A stretch of DNA of 64,000 bases from DASUNQ01 sp044866775 (GCA_044866775.1 JBIOUG010000186.1:1-64000), one strand, 5' to 3'. Positions 1 through 8,095 are shown, numbered from the stretch's first letter. Notes: a model not told the origin generated them from the sequence alone. Translations and numbers: made by a program.

Positions 1-13
1 CGGCACGGGCTTG

Positions 14-19
14 TACAAT
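14..19 (+). promoter_or_regulatory. -10-like TACAAT before dusB
   Basis: TACAAT ends 11 nt before the dusB ATG and no purine-rich ribosome site lies between. This is one of a recurring set of start-proximal -10 motifs in the window, consistent with a leaderless or near-leaderless transcript. The -35 region is cut by the window edge. Confidence 0.45.
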
Positions 20-30
20 CTTGGGCCGCC

Positions 31-1020
31 ATGCTCCACCTCGGACCGGTCACGGTCGATCCGCCGCTCTTCCTCGCGCCCATGGCGGGCGTGACCGATC
101 GCGACTTCCGCCTGCTGGTGCGCCGCATCGGCGGGGTCGGGCTGGTGGCGATGGAGTTCATCGCCTCGAAGGCGATCGTCTCGGGCAACCCCAGGACGAA
201 GAGCCTGATGCACTTCGTCTCCGAGGAGCGCCCGCTCGCGATCCAGATCTACGGCTCGGACGCGCGGACGATGGCCGACGCGGCCCGGATGGTCGAGGAG
301 CTGGGTCCGGACCTGGTCGACATCAACATGGGCTGCCCGGCCAACAAGGTGCTCAAGGGCTGTGCCGGCGCGGCGCTGATGGGCGACCCCGGACTCGCCG
401 AGCGCATCGTCTCGACGGTACGGCGCGCGATCTCGATCCCGCTCACCGTCAAGTTCCGGCTCGGGCTCGACGACGGGCGGCGCAACTACCTCGAGCTCGG
501 GCGGATCTGCGAGGCCAACGGCGCCGCGGCGGTGGCGATGCACGCCCGGACGGCGCGCCAGATGTTCGACGGCGAGGCCGACTGGAGCCATCTGGCGCGC
601 TTGAAGGAGACGCTGGCGATCCCGGTCATCGGCAACGGCGACGTGCGCGAGCCCGAGGACGCGCTGCGCATGCTCGCCGAGACCGGCTGCGACGGCGTGA
701 TGATCGGCCGCGGCGCGACCCGCAACCCCTGGATCTTTCGCCAGATCGCGGCCCGCCTGTCCGACGGGCGAATGGCGGAGCCGGCGCTCGCCGACCGCCG
801 CGAGCTGATCCTCGGCCACTTCCGCATGGTCGCCGAGCGCGAGCCCTCGCGCTACGCGCTGCACAAGCTGCGGAAGTTCACCGGCTGGTACACCCACGGC
901 CTGCCGCACGGGCGGCAGCTCCGCCAGGCGATCAACCAGCTCCCCGACGTGCCGAGCTTCCTCGCCGCCGTCGAGGAGTTCTTCGCCGGGCTGCCGGTCG
1001 AGGCCGAGAAGGCGGCGTAG
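31..1020 (+). CDS. dusB: tRNA-dihydrouridine synthase (DusB type)
   Basis: This flavoenzyme reduces specific uridines of tRNA to dihydrouridine using FMN and NADPH in the cytoplasm. The 329-residue protein has the family length. PMAGVTD (residues 17-23) opens the TIM barrel, and DINMGCPANKV (97-107) carries the catalytic cysteine at about 102. KFRLG (141-145) and HARTA (171-175) form the substrate and FMN pocket, and GNGDV (201-205) and IGRGAT (225-230) bind the FMN phosphate. The C-terminal half is the usual helical tRNA-binding domain. The ATG at 31 begins directly before the conserved N-terminus. The DusB subgroup is inferred from general sequence character; DusA or DusC specificity cannot be excluded. 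Confidence 0.93.
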   Translation: MLHLGPVTVDPPLFLAPMAGVTDRDFRLLVRRIGGVGLVAMEFIASKAIVSGNPRTKSLMHFVSEERPLAIQIYGSDARTMADAARMVEELGPDLVDINMGCPANKVLKGCAGAALMGDPGLAERIVSTVRRAISIPLTVKFRLGLDDGRRNYLELGRICEANGAAAVAMHARTARQMFDGEADWSHLARLKETLAIPVIGNGDVREPEDALRMLAETGCDGVMIGRGATRNPWIFRQIAARLSDGRMAEPALADRRELILGHFRMVAEREPSRYALHKLRKFTGWYTHGLPHGRQLRQAINQLPDVPSFLAAVEEFFAGLPVEAEKAA

Positions 1021-1032
1021 CCTGGACGACAT

Positions 1033-1482
1033 GTGAGCGATCACCATCGGGAGCTCGCGGGCGATTCGGCTGCGGCGCTCGCCGCGGTGGGGCGCGTGGC
1101 CGATGAGTGGGGCGGCGAATTCGAGCGGCAGAGCGGTGGCGGGCGTCTCCTGTTGCCGGTCGTGGCGGGACTGCGGCGCGGCTGGGTGCGAGGGCAGGTC
1201 ACGGCGACGCCCGCCGGTGAGGGTACGAAGCTCGCTCTGGCGGTGGAGGAGGCCGACTACCACCTCCACTTGGCCGCCGTCGCCGTTCTCCTCCTCGCTC
1301 TCGCCGGGAGCCTCGTGACCGTGCTCTGGCCGTTTTTCCCGCGGCTCCTAGCCGCGGCCCCGCTCGGCGCGGCGCTGGCGCTCGCGGCCTGGCTGCTGGT
1401 CGTCGCGCGCCTGAAGAACAGTGGGCCGGAGGAGTTCCTGGCGCAGGTCGCGGCGACGGGCGTGGAGCCGGAAGCGGAATGA
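1033..1482 (+). CDS. Small membrane protein, function unknown
   Basis: This 149-residue protein starts with GTG, 12 bases after dusB, so it is probably co-transcribed with dusB. The first 75 residues are soluble and resemble nothing I can name. Two hydrophobic helices follow at about 78-100 and 105-126, then a short charged tail. The layout suggests a cytoplasmic domain anchored by a membrane hairpin. No catalytic motif is visible. Codon bias matches its neighbours and supports a real gene. Confidence 0.65.
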   Translation: MSDHHRELAGDSAAALAAVGRVADEWGGEFERQSGGGRLLLPVVAGLRRGWVRGQVTATPAGEGTKLALAVEEADYHLHLAAVAVLLLALAGSLVTVLWPFFPRLLAAAPLGAALALAAWLLVVARLKNSGPEEFLAQVAATGVEPEAE

Positions 1483-1500
1483 CGCGAGCGCGCGGGCGGT

Positions 1501-1506
1501 TATACT
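1501..1506 (+). promoter_or_regulatory. -10 box of the tmRNA promoter
   Basis: TATACT lies 32 bases before the mature 5' end of tmRNA. That places the transcription start in a short precursor leader that RNase P would remove. No clear -35 hexamer is seen in the GC-rich upstream DNA. Confidence 0.5.
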
Positions 1507-1538
1507 GGCGCGGAGTTCTTTCGGTTCTTTCACAACTT

Positions 1539-1893
1539 GGGGGCGTACCGGTTTCGACGGGGAACAGAGCGGTCCGGAAGCTACGTGCCGAGTTTCTGCT
1601 CGTTAAAACGGAAACCTAGTAACTGCGAACGACAACTTCGCTCTCGCGGCCTAAGACCTAGGCTGTGACGTCTCGCCTGGAGCTCGGTCCGTGGCTCCTC
1701 GCGGGGCGCAACTTCAGCGGACCAATGAGCCAGAAGTGCCTCGCGCCTGGCTCTGATACGCAGCGAGGCTGGCCGCCACGCCTGGTGCCTTCTCCCGCAC
1801 CGTGGTCGGCGAGATCGTACGAGAAGGCTACGCACGTATACGCTGCCGGGACGCGTTTCTCGGACGTGGGTTCAACTCCCACCGCCTCCACCA
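1539..1893 (+). ncRNA. ssrA: Transfer-messenger RNA (tmRNA)
   Basis: tmRNA rescues stalled ribosomes and tags the unfinished protein for proteolysis. The 5' end GGGGGCG pairs over seven bases with CGCCTCC at the 3' end, followed by A and an encoded CCA. The tRNA-like T arm (GTGGGTTCAACTCCCAC) is intact. The tag reading frame starts at GCG 1625 and ends at TAA 1652. It encodes ANDNFALAA, so with the charged alanine the tag is AANDNFALAA, ending in the protease degron ALAA. The single-piece form has the usual length of about 355 nt, with pseudoknot-rich sequence between tag and T arm. Antisense ORFs across it are spurious. Confidence 0.96.
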
Positions 1894-2075
1894 TTCCTCG
1901 CTTCGCTCGTCATGGCGGCGACGGTGCTCGTTGGTGGCCGACGGCTCGCTTGCGCTCGCCGACGGCGGAACAACTCCCACCTGGCGCGCCACTCGGACCC
2001 GACGGCTCGTTGCGCTCGCCGACCCGGCGGGAGCGAAGCCCCCTGTGTCTACCCATCCAAATTGTTTCAAGTTGT

Positions 2076-2295
2076 CATGGTGCCTGCCGGCGTCGAGGAC
2101 CTGCGGCCCTCGACGGACGCCTCGGACGCCGTCATCCTCCATCTGTGGCAGGCGGTGCAGGTGGTGATCGACCTCGCCGTCTCCACGTGCGTCGCGTTCG
2201 ATCTCGGAACGCCCTCGAACTACGGCGGCGACGCTTTCCGTCGGCTGGCCCAGGCCGGGGTCCTGGAGCAGGCGCTTGCGATGCTCTCTTCGTAG
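2076..2295 (+). pseudogene. Remnant of a HepT/DUF86-type toxin gene
   Basis: The 72-codon frame reads like the centre of DUF86/HepT HEPN proteins: an aspartate-rich start, a helix like LHLWQAVQVVIDLA, then a GLG-like turn (FDLGTPSNY) and FRRLAQAGVLEQALA. Intact family members are about 115-145 residues. Here the N-terminal third and the C-terminal RxxxxHxY catalytic segment are missing, and no antitoxin (MntA/HepN) neighbours it. The frame runs into the convergent mtnA gene, whose last 25 or so codons lie on the opposite strand of it. I infer a decayed toxin-antitoxin insertion downstream of tmRNA, a common integration hot spot. Confidence 0.45.
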
Positions 2296-3332
2296 GGAGG
2301 GGAGAGCGCTCCGACTTCCGTGACGATTGCGGTGATCAGCTCGGCCGGGGTGACGTCGAAGGCGTAGTTGACGGCTTCCGTCTCCTCCGGGGCGATCGCG
2401 GTGCCGAGGAGGGCGGTGACTTCGGCGGGGGCGCGCTGCTCGATGGGGATGCCGGCGCCGGTCGGGGTGTCGGGGTCGATCGTCGAGAGCGGGGCGGCGA
2501 CGTAGAAGGGGATGCGGTGGCGGTGGGCGAGGACGGCCAGGGGGTAGGTGCCGATCTTGTTGGCGGTGTCGCCGTTCCTGGCGATGCGGTCGGCGCCGAC
2601 GACGATGCGGTCGACCATGCCCTGCGCCATGAGAGTGCCGGCGCTCGCGTCGGTGACCAGGCGGTGCGGGATGCCGAGGCGCTTGAGCTCCCAGGCGGTC
2701 AGGCGGGCGCCCTGGAGGAGCGGGCGCGTCTCGTCGACCCAGACGAGCCCGACCTTCCCCAGCCGGAACGAGGATTCGATGACGCCGATCGCCGTGCCGT
2801 AGCCGGCGGTCGCGAGGGCGCCGGCGTTGCAGTGGGTGAGCACGCGGTCGCCGGCGGAGAAGAGCGCGGCGCCGTGCTCGCCGATGCGGCGGTTGGCCGC
2901 GACGTCGGCGGCGTGGAGCGCCTGCGCCCAGGCGAGAAGCGCCGCGAAGGTGTCCGCCGGCCCTTCCGCTTCGGACGCGGCGAAGACCTGCCGTCCCTGG
3001 GCCAGCGCCCAGCGCAGGTTGACGGCGGTCGGACGGGTGGCGGCGAGCAGCTCCTCCGCGTCCTCGAAGCGCCGCCTTAGCTCCGCTCGCGCAGCGCCGC
3101 GCACGCCGAGCGCGAGCCCGAAGCCGGCGGCGACGCCGATCGCCGGCGCGCCGCGCACGGCGAGGCGGCGGATGGCGTCGGCCACCGTCTCGACGTCGAT
3201 ACACCGCAGCCAGACCTCCTCGGCCGGGAGGCGCGTCTGGTCCAAGAGGAGCAGGGCGCCGTCGTCCCAGCGCAGCGGCGAGAAGGGCTCCAGCTCTTTA
3301 TGAGGGATCGTAGAGGCGGCGGGCTCTGGCAT
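2220..3332 (-). CDS. mtnA: S-methyl-5-thioribose-1-phosphate isomerase
   Basis: MtnA converts methylthioribose-1-phosphate to methylthioribulose-1-phosphate in the methionine salvage pathway. The 370-residue protein carries RGAPAIG near residue 60, NLRWAL (105-110), HCNAGALAT (167-175) with catalytic Cys168, DETRPLLQGARLTAWEL (200-216), and GADR (246-249) with catalytic Asp248, followed by a conserved NGDTANKIGTY. I chose the ATG at 3332 because upstream codons in the same frame are not family-like and run into the divergent metB promoter. The last 25 or so residues after PPYEES lie opposite the HepT remnant and look like an acquired tail. It is divergent from metB, which suits linked methionine metabolism. 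Confidence 0.93.
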   Translation of the reverse strand: MPEPAASTIPHKELEPFSPLRWDDGALLLLDQTRLPAEEVWLRCIDVETVADAIRRLAVRGAPAIGVAAGFGLALGVRGAARAELRRRFEDAEELLAATRPTAVNLRWALAQGRQVFAASEAEGPADTFAALLAWAQALHAADVAANRRIGEHGAALFSAGDRVLTHCNAGALATAGYGTAIGVIESSFRLGKVGLVWVDETRPLLQGARLTAWELKRLGIPHRLVTDASAGTLMAQGMVDRIVVGADRIARNGDTANKIGTYPLAVLAHRHRIPFYVAAPLSTIDPDTPTGAGIPIEQRAPAEVTALLGTAIAPEETEAVNYAFDVTPAELITAIVTEVGALSPPYEESIASACSRTPAWASRRKASPP

Positions 3333-3429
3333 CGGCGTTATCTTACGGCTCAGAGGGGCGGCGGCTGGTAAGATCCCCGCATACGCCGTACAGCATGGGC
3401 GGGCCGCCCGCCGCCCCGACGAGGTCCCG

Positions 3430-4635
3430 ATGAAAGGCGATCCCAGCCGTCTCGGCTTCTCGACCCGCGCCATCCACGCCGGCCAGGCGCCCGACCCGAC
3501 GACCGGCGCGGTGACGGTCCCCATCTACCAGACCTCGACCTACGTCCACGAGGAGCTGGGACGCCACAAGGGCTACGAGTACGCGCGGGTGCAGAACCCG
3601 ACGCGCGGCGCCTTCGAGCAGAACATCGCGGCGCTCGAGGGCGGGCTCGCCGCTCACGCCTTCGCCTCCGGCATGTCGGCCATCGCCTGTCTGATGACGC
3701 TGCTCAAGGCCGGCGATCACGCGGTCGTCTCGCGCAACGTCTACGGCGGCACCTACCGCTACCTGACGCGCATCCTCGAGCGCTACGACCTGCACTTCTC
3801 CTGGGTCGACACGAGCGATCTCGCGGCGATCGAGCGGGCCTTCACCCCGGCGACGCGCATGCTCTACATCGAGACCCCGACGAACCCGATGATGGACGTC
3901 ACCGACATCGCCGCGGCGGCCGAGATCGCGCATCGCCACCGCGCCGTGGCGGCGGTCGACAACACTTTCCTCTCACCCTACCTGCAACGGCCGCTCGAGC
4001 TCGGCGCCGACCTCGTCGTCCACTCGACGACCAAGTTCATCAACGGCCACAGCGACTCGCTCGGCGGCGTGCTGGTCTCGACGCGGGCGCAGGACGCCGA
4101 GTGGTTCGCGCTGGTCCAGAAGTCGGCGGGGGCGATCCTCTCGCCGTTCGACGCCTTCCTGAACCTGCGCGGCGTCAAGACGCTCGCCGTGCGCATGGAG
4201 CGCCACGAGGCCAACGCGCGCGCGGTGGTCGACTTCCTCGACCGCCATCCGGCAGTGCGCCGGGTGCTCTACCCGGGCCTGCCCAGCCACCCCAACCACG
4301 AGGTGCAGAAGCGCCAGGCGCGCGGCTTCGGCGCGATGGTGACGATCGAGCTCGGCAGCTTCGAGGCGGCCAAGACCATGCTCGACCACGTGCGGGTGAT
4401 GAGCCTCGCCGAGAGCCTGGGCGGGGTCGAGAGCCTGATCTCCCACCCGGCCTCGATGACCCACGCCTCGATCGCGCCCGAGCGGCGCGCCGAGCTGGGG
4501 CTGACCGACGGGATGGTGCGGCTGTCGGTCGGGATCGAGGACGTCGAGGACCTGATCGCGGACCTCGATCAGGCGCTGGCGGCCGTAGTGCACGCCCCGA
4601 GCGCCGTGCCCGCTGGAGCAGCTCCAACCCGCTAG
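3430..4635 (+). CDS. metB: Cystathionine gamma-synthase/lyase family PLP enzyme
   Basis: This 401-residue enzyme belongs to the Cys/Met metabolism PLP family, which forms or cleaves cystathionine or related thioethers. Visible motifs are YARVQNPTR (51-59), the phosphate-binding region around GMSAI (81-85), VYGGTYR and ETPTNP. HSTTKFINGHSD (198-209) holds the PLP-binding Lys202, and RVSLGVED-like RLSVGIED is near the end. Family members (MetB, MetC, MetZ, Mgl, CGL) are hard to separate by eye, so the exact reaction is uncertain. The divergent mtnA suggests a role in methionine or transsulfuration. A -10-like TAAGAT is at 3369-3374, with GAGG just before the ATG. Confidence 0.88.
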   Translation: MKGDPSRLGFSTRAIHAGQAPDPTTGAVTVPIYQTSTYVHEELGRHKGYEYARVQNPTRGAFEQNIAALEGGLAAHAFASGMSAIACLMTLLKAGDHAVVSRNVYGGTYRYLTRILERYDLHFSWVDTSDLAAIERAFTPATRMLYIETPTNPMMDVTDIAAAAEIAHRHRAVAAVDNTFLSPYLQRPLELGADLVVHSTTKFINGHSDSLGGVLVSTRAQDAEWFALVQKSAGAILSPFDAFLNLRGVKTLAVRMERHEANARAVVDFLDRHPAVRRVLYPGLPSHPNHEVQKRQARGFGAMVTIELGSFEAAKTMLDHVRVMSLAESLGGVESLISHPASMTHASIAPERRAELGLTDGMVRLSVGIEDVEDLIADLDQALAAVVHAPSAVPAGAAPTR

Positions 4636-4643
4636 GCTACGTT

Positions 4644-4678
4644 CCCCTCTCCCATGTGGGAGAGGGGCCAGGGGTGAG
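4644..4678. repeat. Interspersed palindromic repeat, copy 1
   Basis: CCCCTCTCCCATGTGGGAG plus its closing GAGGGG forms a perfect hairpin, followed by CCAGGGGTGAG. Related copies lie at 8612-8648 and 26241-26277 in the opposite orientation. It sits between the convergent ends of metB and cutA, where it could act as a bidirectional transcription stop. Such GGGAGAGGG palindromes are known as dispersed intergenic repeats in many genomes. Confidence 0.8.
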
Positions 4679-4687
4679 TCCAATTCT

Positions 4688-5074
4688 CTAAAAATCCGCG
4701 CTGTCCGGGTCGCCGGCGTAGGAGAGCTCGTCCACCTCTTCGTCGGAGAACTCGGCCTGCTTGTCGACGCTGCCGGCGATCCAGTCGAGGAAGCTCGGCT
4801 CGCCCCGGCTGACCTGGAAGGCGAGGATCTCGGGCACGTCGTAGCTGTGCAGCTCGCGGATCGTCGCCGCGACTCCCGCGAACTCCCCTTCCAGGGTCTT
4901 GATCACCAGCATCAGCTCGCCGTCCTTGCAGATCTTCCCCTGCCAGCGGTAGATCGAGCGGATCCCCGGGACGATGTTGACGCACGCCGCCTGACGGCGG
5001 CCGACGAGCTCGCGGGCGAGCAGGTTCGCCTGTTCCTCGGTGCCGACGGTCGTGACCATCACGATGGCAGCCAT
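4688..5074 (-). CDS. cutA: Divalent-cation tolerance protein CutA
   Basis: CutA is a small trimeric cytoplasmic protein of the PII-like fold, linked to copper tolerance though its exact role is unsettled. The 128-residue product shows the family pattern: VMVTTVGTEEQANLLARELV at the N-terminus, then AACVNIVPGIRSIYRWQGK, MLVIKT, and a C-terminal PEILAFQV. I chose ATG 5074 because the family starts there. An upstream in-frame start at 5116 would add 14 non-conserved residues. The acidic tail of about 20 residues after WIAGSV is longer than usual. Confidence 0.92.
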   Translation of the reverse strand: MAAIVMVTTVGTEEQANLLARELVGRRQAACVNIVPGIRSIYRWQGKICKDGELMLVIKTLEGEFAGVAATIRELHSYDVPEILAFQVSRGEPSFLDWIAGSVDKQAEFSDEEVDELSYAGDPDSADF

Positions 5075-5106
5075 AGAGCAACGGTAATAGACCACCTCCG
5101 CGCGAG

Positions 5107-5712
5107 TCAACGCCACGCGCGCCGCTCCGGGTCGTAGACCATCACCCGCACCTTGCCCGTGCGGCCGAAGACCCGCACCGCGACCAAGCCGCGCCGGCCG
5201 TCGGTCAGGTAGAGCGAGCCCGGCGTCGAGGTGCCGAGCGGCCCGAACGAGGCGAGGTCCGAGCTGTTGAAGCGCACCGGATCGGCGCCGGCGAGCGAGC
5301 GCCGCGGATCTCCCGGATCGGGCGGCGGCGGTCCGGGCGGGAAGCCGAAGGCGGCGCTGCGGCCGAAGTGCGCGAGCGGGCGCTGCGGCGCCAGCGCCGG
5401 ATCGACTCCGCGAACGATGTCGGCATTCAGAACGCCGTCGCCGTCCCCGTCGCGGTAGAGCGCGAAGGTGACGCTGCCGTCGCCGCGGGTGCGGAACTTG
5501 ACCGCGACGTTGGCGCTGTACCGCACCGCCGCGCCGCGCGCGGCGCGCAGGGTGCCGACGAGCTCGGCCGCGGCGAGCTGCAGCCGCAGCGCCGCCGTTG
5601 CCTCGAGGAGCGGGCGGGCGCCGAGGACCAGGAGTCCCAACAGCAGCGACGAGACGACCATCAGCTCGAGCAGCGTGAATCCGGCCTGGGATCGGCGACG
5701 GGCAGAGCGCAT
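5107..5712 (-). CDS. GspH/FimT-family type IV pseudopilin
   Basis: The N-terminus has a basic leader, a Gly-Phe processing site at residues 11/12, and FTLLELMVV with the conserved Glu five residues after cleavage. A hydrophobic alpha-1 helix follows. That is the signature of proteins cut and methylated by the prepilin peptidase and assembled into type II secretion or type IV pilus fibres. The C-terminal 130 residues form the soluble GspH/FimT-like domain, including FNSSDLASFGPLGT and the final GKVRVMVYDP. It stands alone here with no other pilus gene nearby. FimT-like proteins in some bacteria bind DNA for uptake, and a ComEA-like gene lies just upstream on the same strand. Confidence 0.85.
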   Translation of the reverse strand: MRSARRRSQAGFTLLELMVVSSLLLGLLVLGARPLLEATAALRLQLAAAELVGTLRAARGAAVRYSANVAVKFRTRGDGSVTFALYRDGDGDGVLNADIVRGVDPALAPQRPLAHFGRSAAFGFPPGPPPPDPGDPRRSLAGADPVRFNSSDLASFGPLGTSTPGSLYLTDGRRGLVAVRVFGRTGKVRVMVYDPERRAWR

Positions 5713-5802
5713 GCGCGGCCTCCGCGACGAGGAAGCTGAGGCGAGGAAGGGGCGGGGCGGCGAGTCCGCCCCGCCCGGGTGGCGGGGGGCTGATTGGAGC
5801 CC

Positions 5803-5822
5803 GGCGCGAAGGCTTTCGCGCC
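5803..5822. repeat. GGCGCGAAAGC hairpin repeat (module B)
   Basis: GGCGCGAAGGCTTTCGCGCC is a 20-base palindrome preceded by GATTGGAGCCC, exactly as in the composite repeats at 18.8 and 35.0 kb. It overlaps the stop codon of the ComEA-like gene and may serve as its terminator. Confidence 0.75.
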
Positions 5823-6187
5823 TAGCGGGAGCCGTCGTCCGCGGCCGCGGCCTTGGGAGCGCGCACCTTGCCGGTGAGCGTCGTCTGGCCGGAGGTCGCG
5901 ACGTACGGCTTGATGAGGGCGTAGGTGCGCTCGCCGATGCCGCGCACCAGGAGGAGGTCGTCGGTCGACTTGAAGGGGCCGTTCTTCTTGCGGAACTCGA
6001 CGATGCGCTCCGCCACCGCCGGGCCGACCCGCGGCAGGAACGCGAGCTGCGCGGCCTCGGCGGTGTTGATGTTGACGGTGCCGCGCCGCGCCTCGCCGGC
6101 GGCCGCGGGCTCGGCGGCGGCGGGCAGGGTGGCGAGGAGGATGCCGAACAGGGTCAGGCCGGCGGCGAATCGAGTGCTCTGCTTCAT
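5822..6187 (-). CDS. Secreted ComEA-like helix-hairpin-helix protein
   Basis: This 121-residue protein has an N-terminal signal peptide (basic start, hydrophobic stretch at about 8-25, Ala-rich cleavage site). A ComEA-type tandem helix-hairpin-helix unit follows: VNINTAEAAQLAFLPRVG, AERIVEFRKKNGPF and DLLLVRGIGERTYALIKPY. ComEA binds incoming double-stranded DNA in the periplasm during natural transformation. Many bacteria have short ComEA-like proteins of unproven role. The neighbouring FimT-like pseudopilin makes a DNA-uptake role attractive but unproven. The tail is short and charged. Confidence 0.82.
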   Translation of the reverse strand: MKQSTRFAAGLTLFGILLATLPAAAEPAAAGEARRGTVNINTAEAAQLAFLPRVGPAVAERIVEFRKKNGPFKSTDDLLLVRGIGERTYALIKPYVATSGQTTLTGKVRAPKAAAADDGSR

Positions 6188-6594
6188 GGTCTCTCCCTCC
6201 GTGGAAATGGTGGATCGATGACGTCGTTCGACGGTGCTTCTCGTTGCGTGCGTTCCTTCCTGGGGTGGCGACCTGCGGTCGCGTGGTCCGTCTCGGCTCT
6301 CCTCACCTCCTTCTCCGGTCGTTGTCCGCGGCGGGCGGAGATCAAGGCTGCTGCCAGCCCGCGGCGGGAGTGGTAAGTCACTGCAAAAAAAGGAGATCCG
6401 AACGATTAGGCGGGGTTGCGGCGGCAGCGGCGGGCGACGAAGATCTGGTCGGCGCGCGGGCCGCGGCGCGCAATCCGCCCCGCCGGGAGCGGCAGGACAA
6501 GCGATTAGGACGGCGGCAGAATGGTCAGCGGGTGCGCGGGATGGGTCGCGCCGCGCGTGGTCTCGGCCCGTGCTTTCGAGTAGATTCAGCGGCT
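6188..6594. other. 407-bp intergenic region
   Basis: This gap separates the divergent comEA-like and lepB genes. It contains an A-rich tract (seven consecutive A near 6384-6390) followed by GGAGATC, and the TAGATT box of lepB at its right end. I see no conserved ORF, repeat or RNA structure. An upstream extension of the lepB frame to 6244 is open but not protein-like. Confidence 0.4.
6581..6586 (+). promoter_or_regulatory. -10-like TAGATT, leaderless-type start for lepB
   Basis: TAGATT ends 8 nt before the chosen ATG and no ribosome-binding site is present, so transcription should begin at or next to the start codon. Confidence 0.4.
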
Positions 6595-7302
6595 ATGGCG
6601 GCGGCGGCCGAGCGGTCGGTCTGGCGGGAGTACCTCGAGGCGTTCATCATCGCCGCGCTCTTTCTGCGCTTCACCAACGTCTTCGTGGTGCAGACCTTCT
6701 ACATCCCGTCGAGCTCGATGGAGGACACGCTCCTCATCGGCGACCACCTGTTCGTCAACCGTTTCATCTACGGCCCGACCCCGACCGCCTTCGAGCGGCG
6801 GGTCTTCCCGTCCCGCCCGCTGCAGCGGGGGGACATCGTCATCTTTCGCTCGCCGCAGGACCCGACGGTGGACGTCGTCAAGCGCTGCGTCGGCCTGCCG
6901 GGCGACGTCATCGACTTCGTGGACAAGGAGCTCTACATCAACGGCGAGCAGGTCGAGGGCGACGGCTACACGAAGCACGTCGATCCGCGGGTCTTTCCCG
7001 ACCAGCCGTTCGCCGATCCGCAGGGGCGGCGGCGCGACAACTTCGGCCCCCTTACTGTCCCGCCCGGCGAGTACTTCTGCTTGGGCGACAACCGCGACAT
7101 GTCGCACGACTCGCGGTTCTGGGGCGGCCTGCCCGCGCACCTCGTCAAGGGGCGGGCGCTGCTCGTCTACTGGTCGTACGGCGGCGGCACCTCGGACGGC
7201 CAGTGGCGGGGGTGGGGGAGCAAGCTCGGCCAGCTCGGCAAGACCGCCCTCGGCTTCTTCACCCGCACGCGCTGGGAGCGCACCTTCCACCTGATCCGCT
7301 GA
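6595..7302 (+). CDS. lepB: Signal peptidase I (first of two)
   Basis: This membrane serine protease cleaves Sec and Tat signal peptides on the outer face of the inner membrane. The 235-residue protein has one N-terminal membrane helix (about 13-33). IPSSSMEDT carries the nucleophile Ser41. VVKRCVGLPGD carries the general base Lys96. A late GDNRDMSHDSRFWG box E closes the fold. The ATG at 6595 is chosen because the upstream open frame from 6244 is Arg/Gly-rich and lacks family character. It is followed 31 bases later by a paralog of about half-identical appearance, suggesting tandem duplication and perhaps divided substrate specificity. Confidence 0.93.
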   Translation: MAAAAERSVWREYLEAFIIAALFLRFTNVFVVQTFYIPSSSMEDTLLIGDHLFVNRFIYGPTPTAFERRVFPSRPLQRGDIVIFRSPQDPTVDVVKRCVGLPGDVIDFVDKELYINGEQVEGDGYTKHVDPRVFPDQPFADPQGRRRDNFGPLTVPPGEYFCLGDNRDMSHDSRFWGGLPAHLVKGRALLVYWSYGGGTSDGQWRGWGSKLGQLGKTALGFFTRTRWERTFHLIR

Positions 7303-7333
7303 CCGCGCCTCGCGGCACGCTACGTACGGTCCG

Positions 7334-8032
7334 ATGCACGCCGAGAAGTCCCTGTTGCGCGAGTACCTCGAAGCCCTGCTGATCGCGGTGGTCTTCGCCA
7401 CCTTCGCTCGCACCTACGTGGTGCAGGCGTTCAAGATCCCCACCGGCTCGATGGAGGAGAACCTCCTCGTCGGCGACCACATCCTGGTCAACAAGTTCAT
7501 CTACGGCACGGCACCGACCGCCGTCGAGCGCGCTCTGCTGCCGATCCGGCCCATCCAGCGCGGCGACGTGGTGGTCTTCAAGTGGCCCGAGGACCCGTCG
7601 CGCGACTTCATCAAGCGCTGCGTGGCGCTCCCGGGCGACACCGTCGAGGTCGTCAACAAGCGGCTGATCTTGAACGGCCGTGAGGTCGAGGACGCGAGCT
7701 ACACCTACCACGTCGACAACCGCACCTACCCGCGCACGCCGTTCGGCGACGCCTGGAGCCGCCGCGACAACTTCGGCCCGTTCACCGTGCCGCCGGGGCA
7801 GTACTTCTGCCTGGGCGACAACCGCGACAACTCACGCGACTCGCGCGTCTGGGGGACGGTGCCCGAGAGTCACGTCAAGGGCCGCGCCTTCATGATCTAT
7901 TGGTCGACCTCGGTCGGCGGCGAGACCTTCGAGTGGCCGGGGCTCGCCGGCAAGCTCCGCCAGCTCGGGCAGCTCGCGGTCAACTTCGGCAGCGCGACGC
8001 GGTGGGAGCGGACGTTCGACATCGTGCGGTAA
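7334..8032 (+). CDS. lepB: Signal peptidase I (second of two)
   Basis: This 232-residue paralog of the preceding gene keeps every catalytic feature: an N-terminal membrane helix, IPTGSMEENL with Ser39, FIKRCVALPGD with Lys94, and GDNRDNSRDSRVWG. The C-terminal WERTFDIVR tail is shared with the first copy, so both descend from one duplication. The protein is fully equipped, so neither copy looks decayed. It is probably in the same operon. Confidence 0.93.
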   Translation: MHAEKSLLREYLEALLIAVVFATFARTYVVQAFKIPTGSMEENLLVGDHILVNKFIYGTAPTAVERALLPIRPIQRGDVVVFKWPEDPSRDFIKRCVALPGDTVEVVNKRLILNGREVEDASYTYHVDNRTYPRTPFGDAWSRRDNFGPFTVPPGQYFCLGDNRDNSRDSRVWGTVPESHVKGRAFMIYWSTSVGGETFEWPGLAGKLRQLGQLAVNFGSATRWERTFDIVR

Positions 8033-8045
8033 TCCTGGAGGCCCC

Positions 8046-8095
8046 GGCGCGAAAGCCTTCGCCGTATCGGAGCTCGGCGCGAAAGCCTTCGCGCC
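8046..8095. repeat. Two tandem module-B hairpin repeats
   Basis: GGCGCGAAAGCCTTCGCC at 8046-8063 and GGCGCGAAAGCCTTCGCGCC at 8076-8095 are two direct copies of the module-B palindrome, 30 bases apart. They lie just after the second lepB stop codon. Confidence 0.75.

Noticed and set aside
1939..2036. Short direct repeat (GACGGCTCG...GCTCGCCGAC, two copies)
   Set aside because: Only two imperfect copies of about 24 bases occur after tmRNA, too little to define a functional element.
1828..3204. Long minus-strand frame through tmRNA and mtnA
   Set aside because: It is out of frame with mtnA, which has all family motifs, and crosses the structured tmRNA gene.
3369..3429. SAM-type riboswitch before the metB-like gene
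   Set aside because: The leader is only about 50 nt, and I see no SAM-II or SAM-I core motifs in it.
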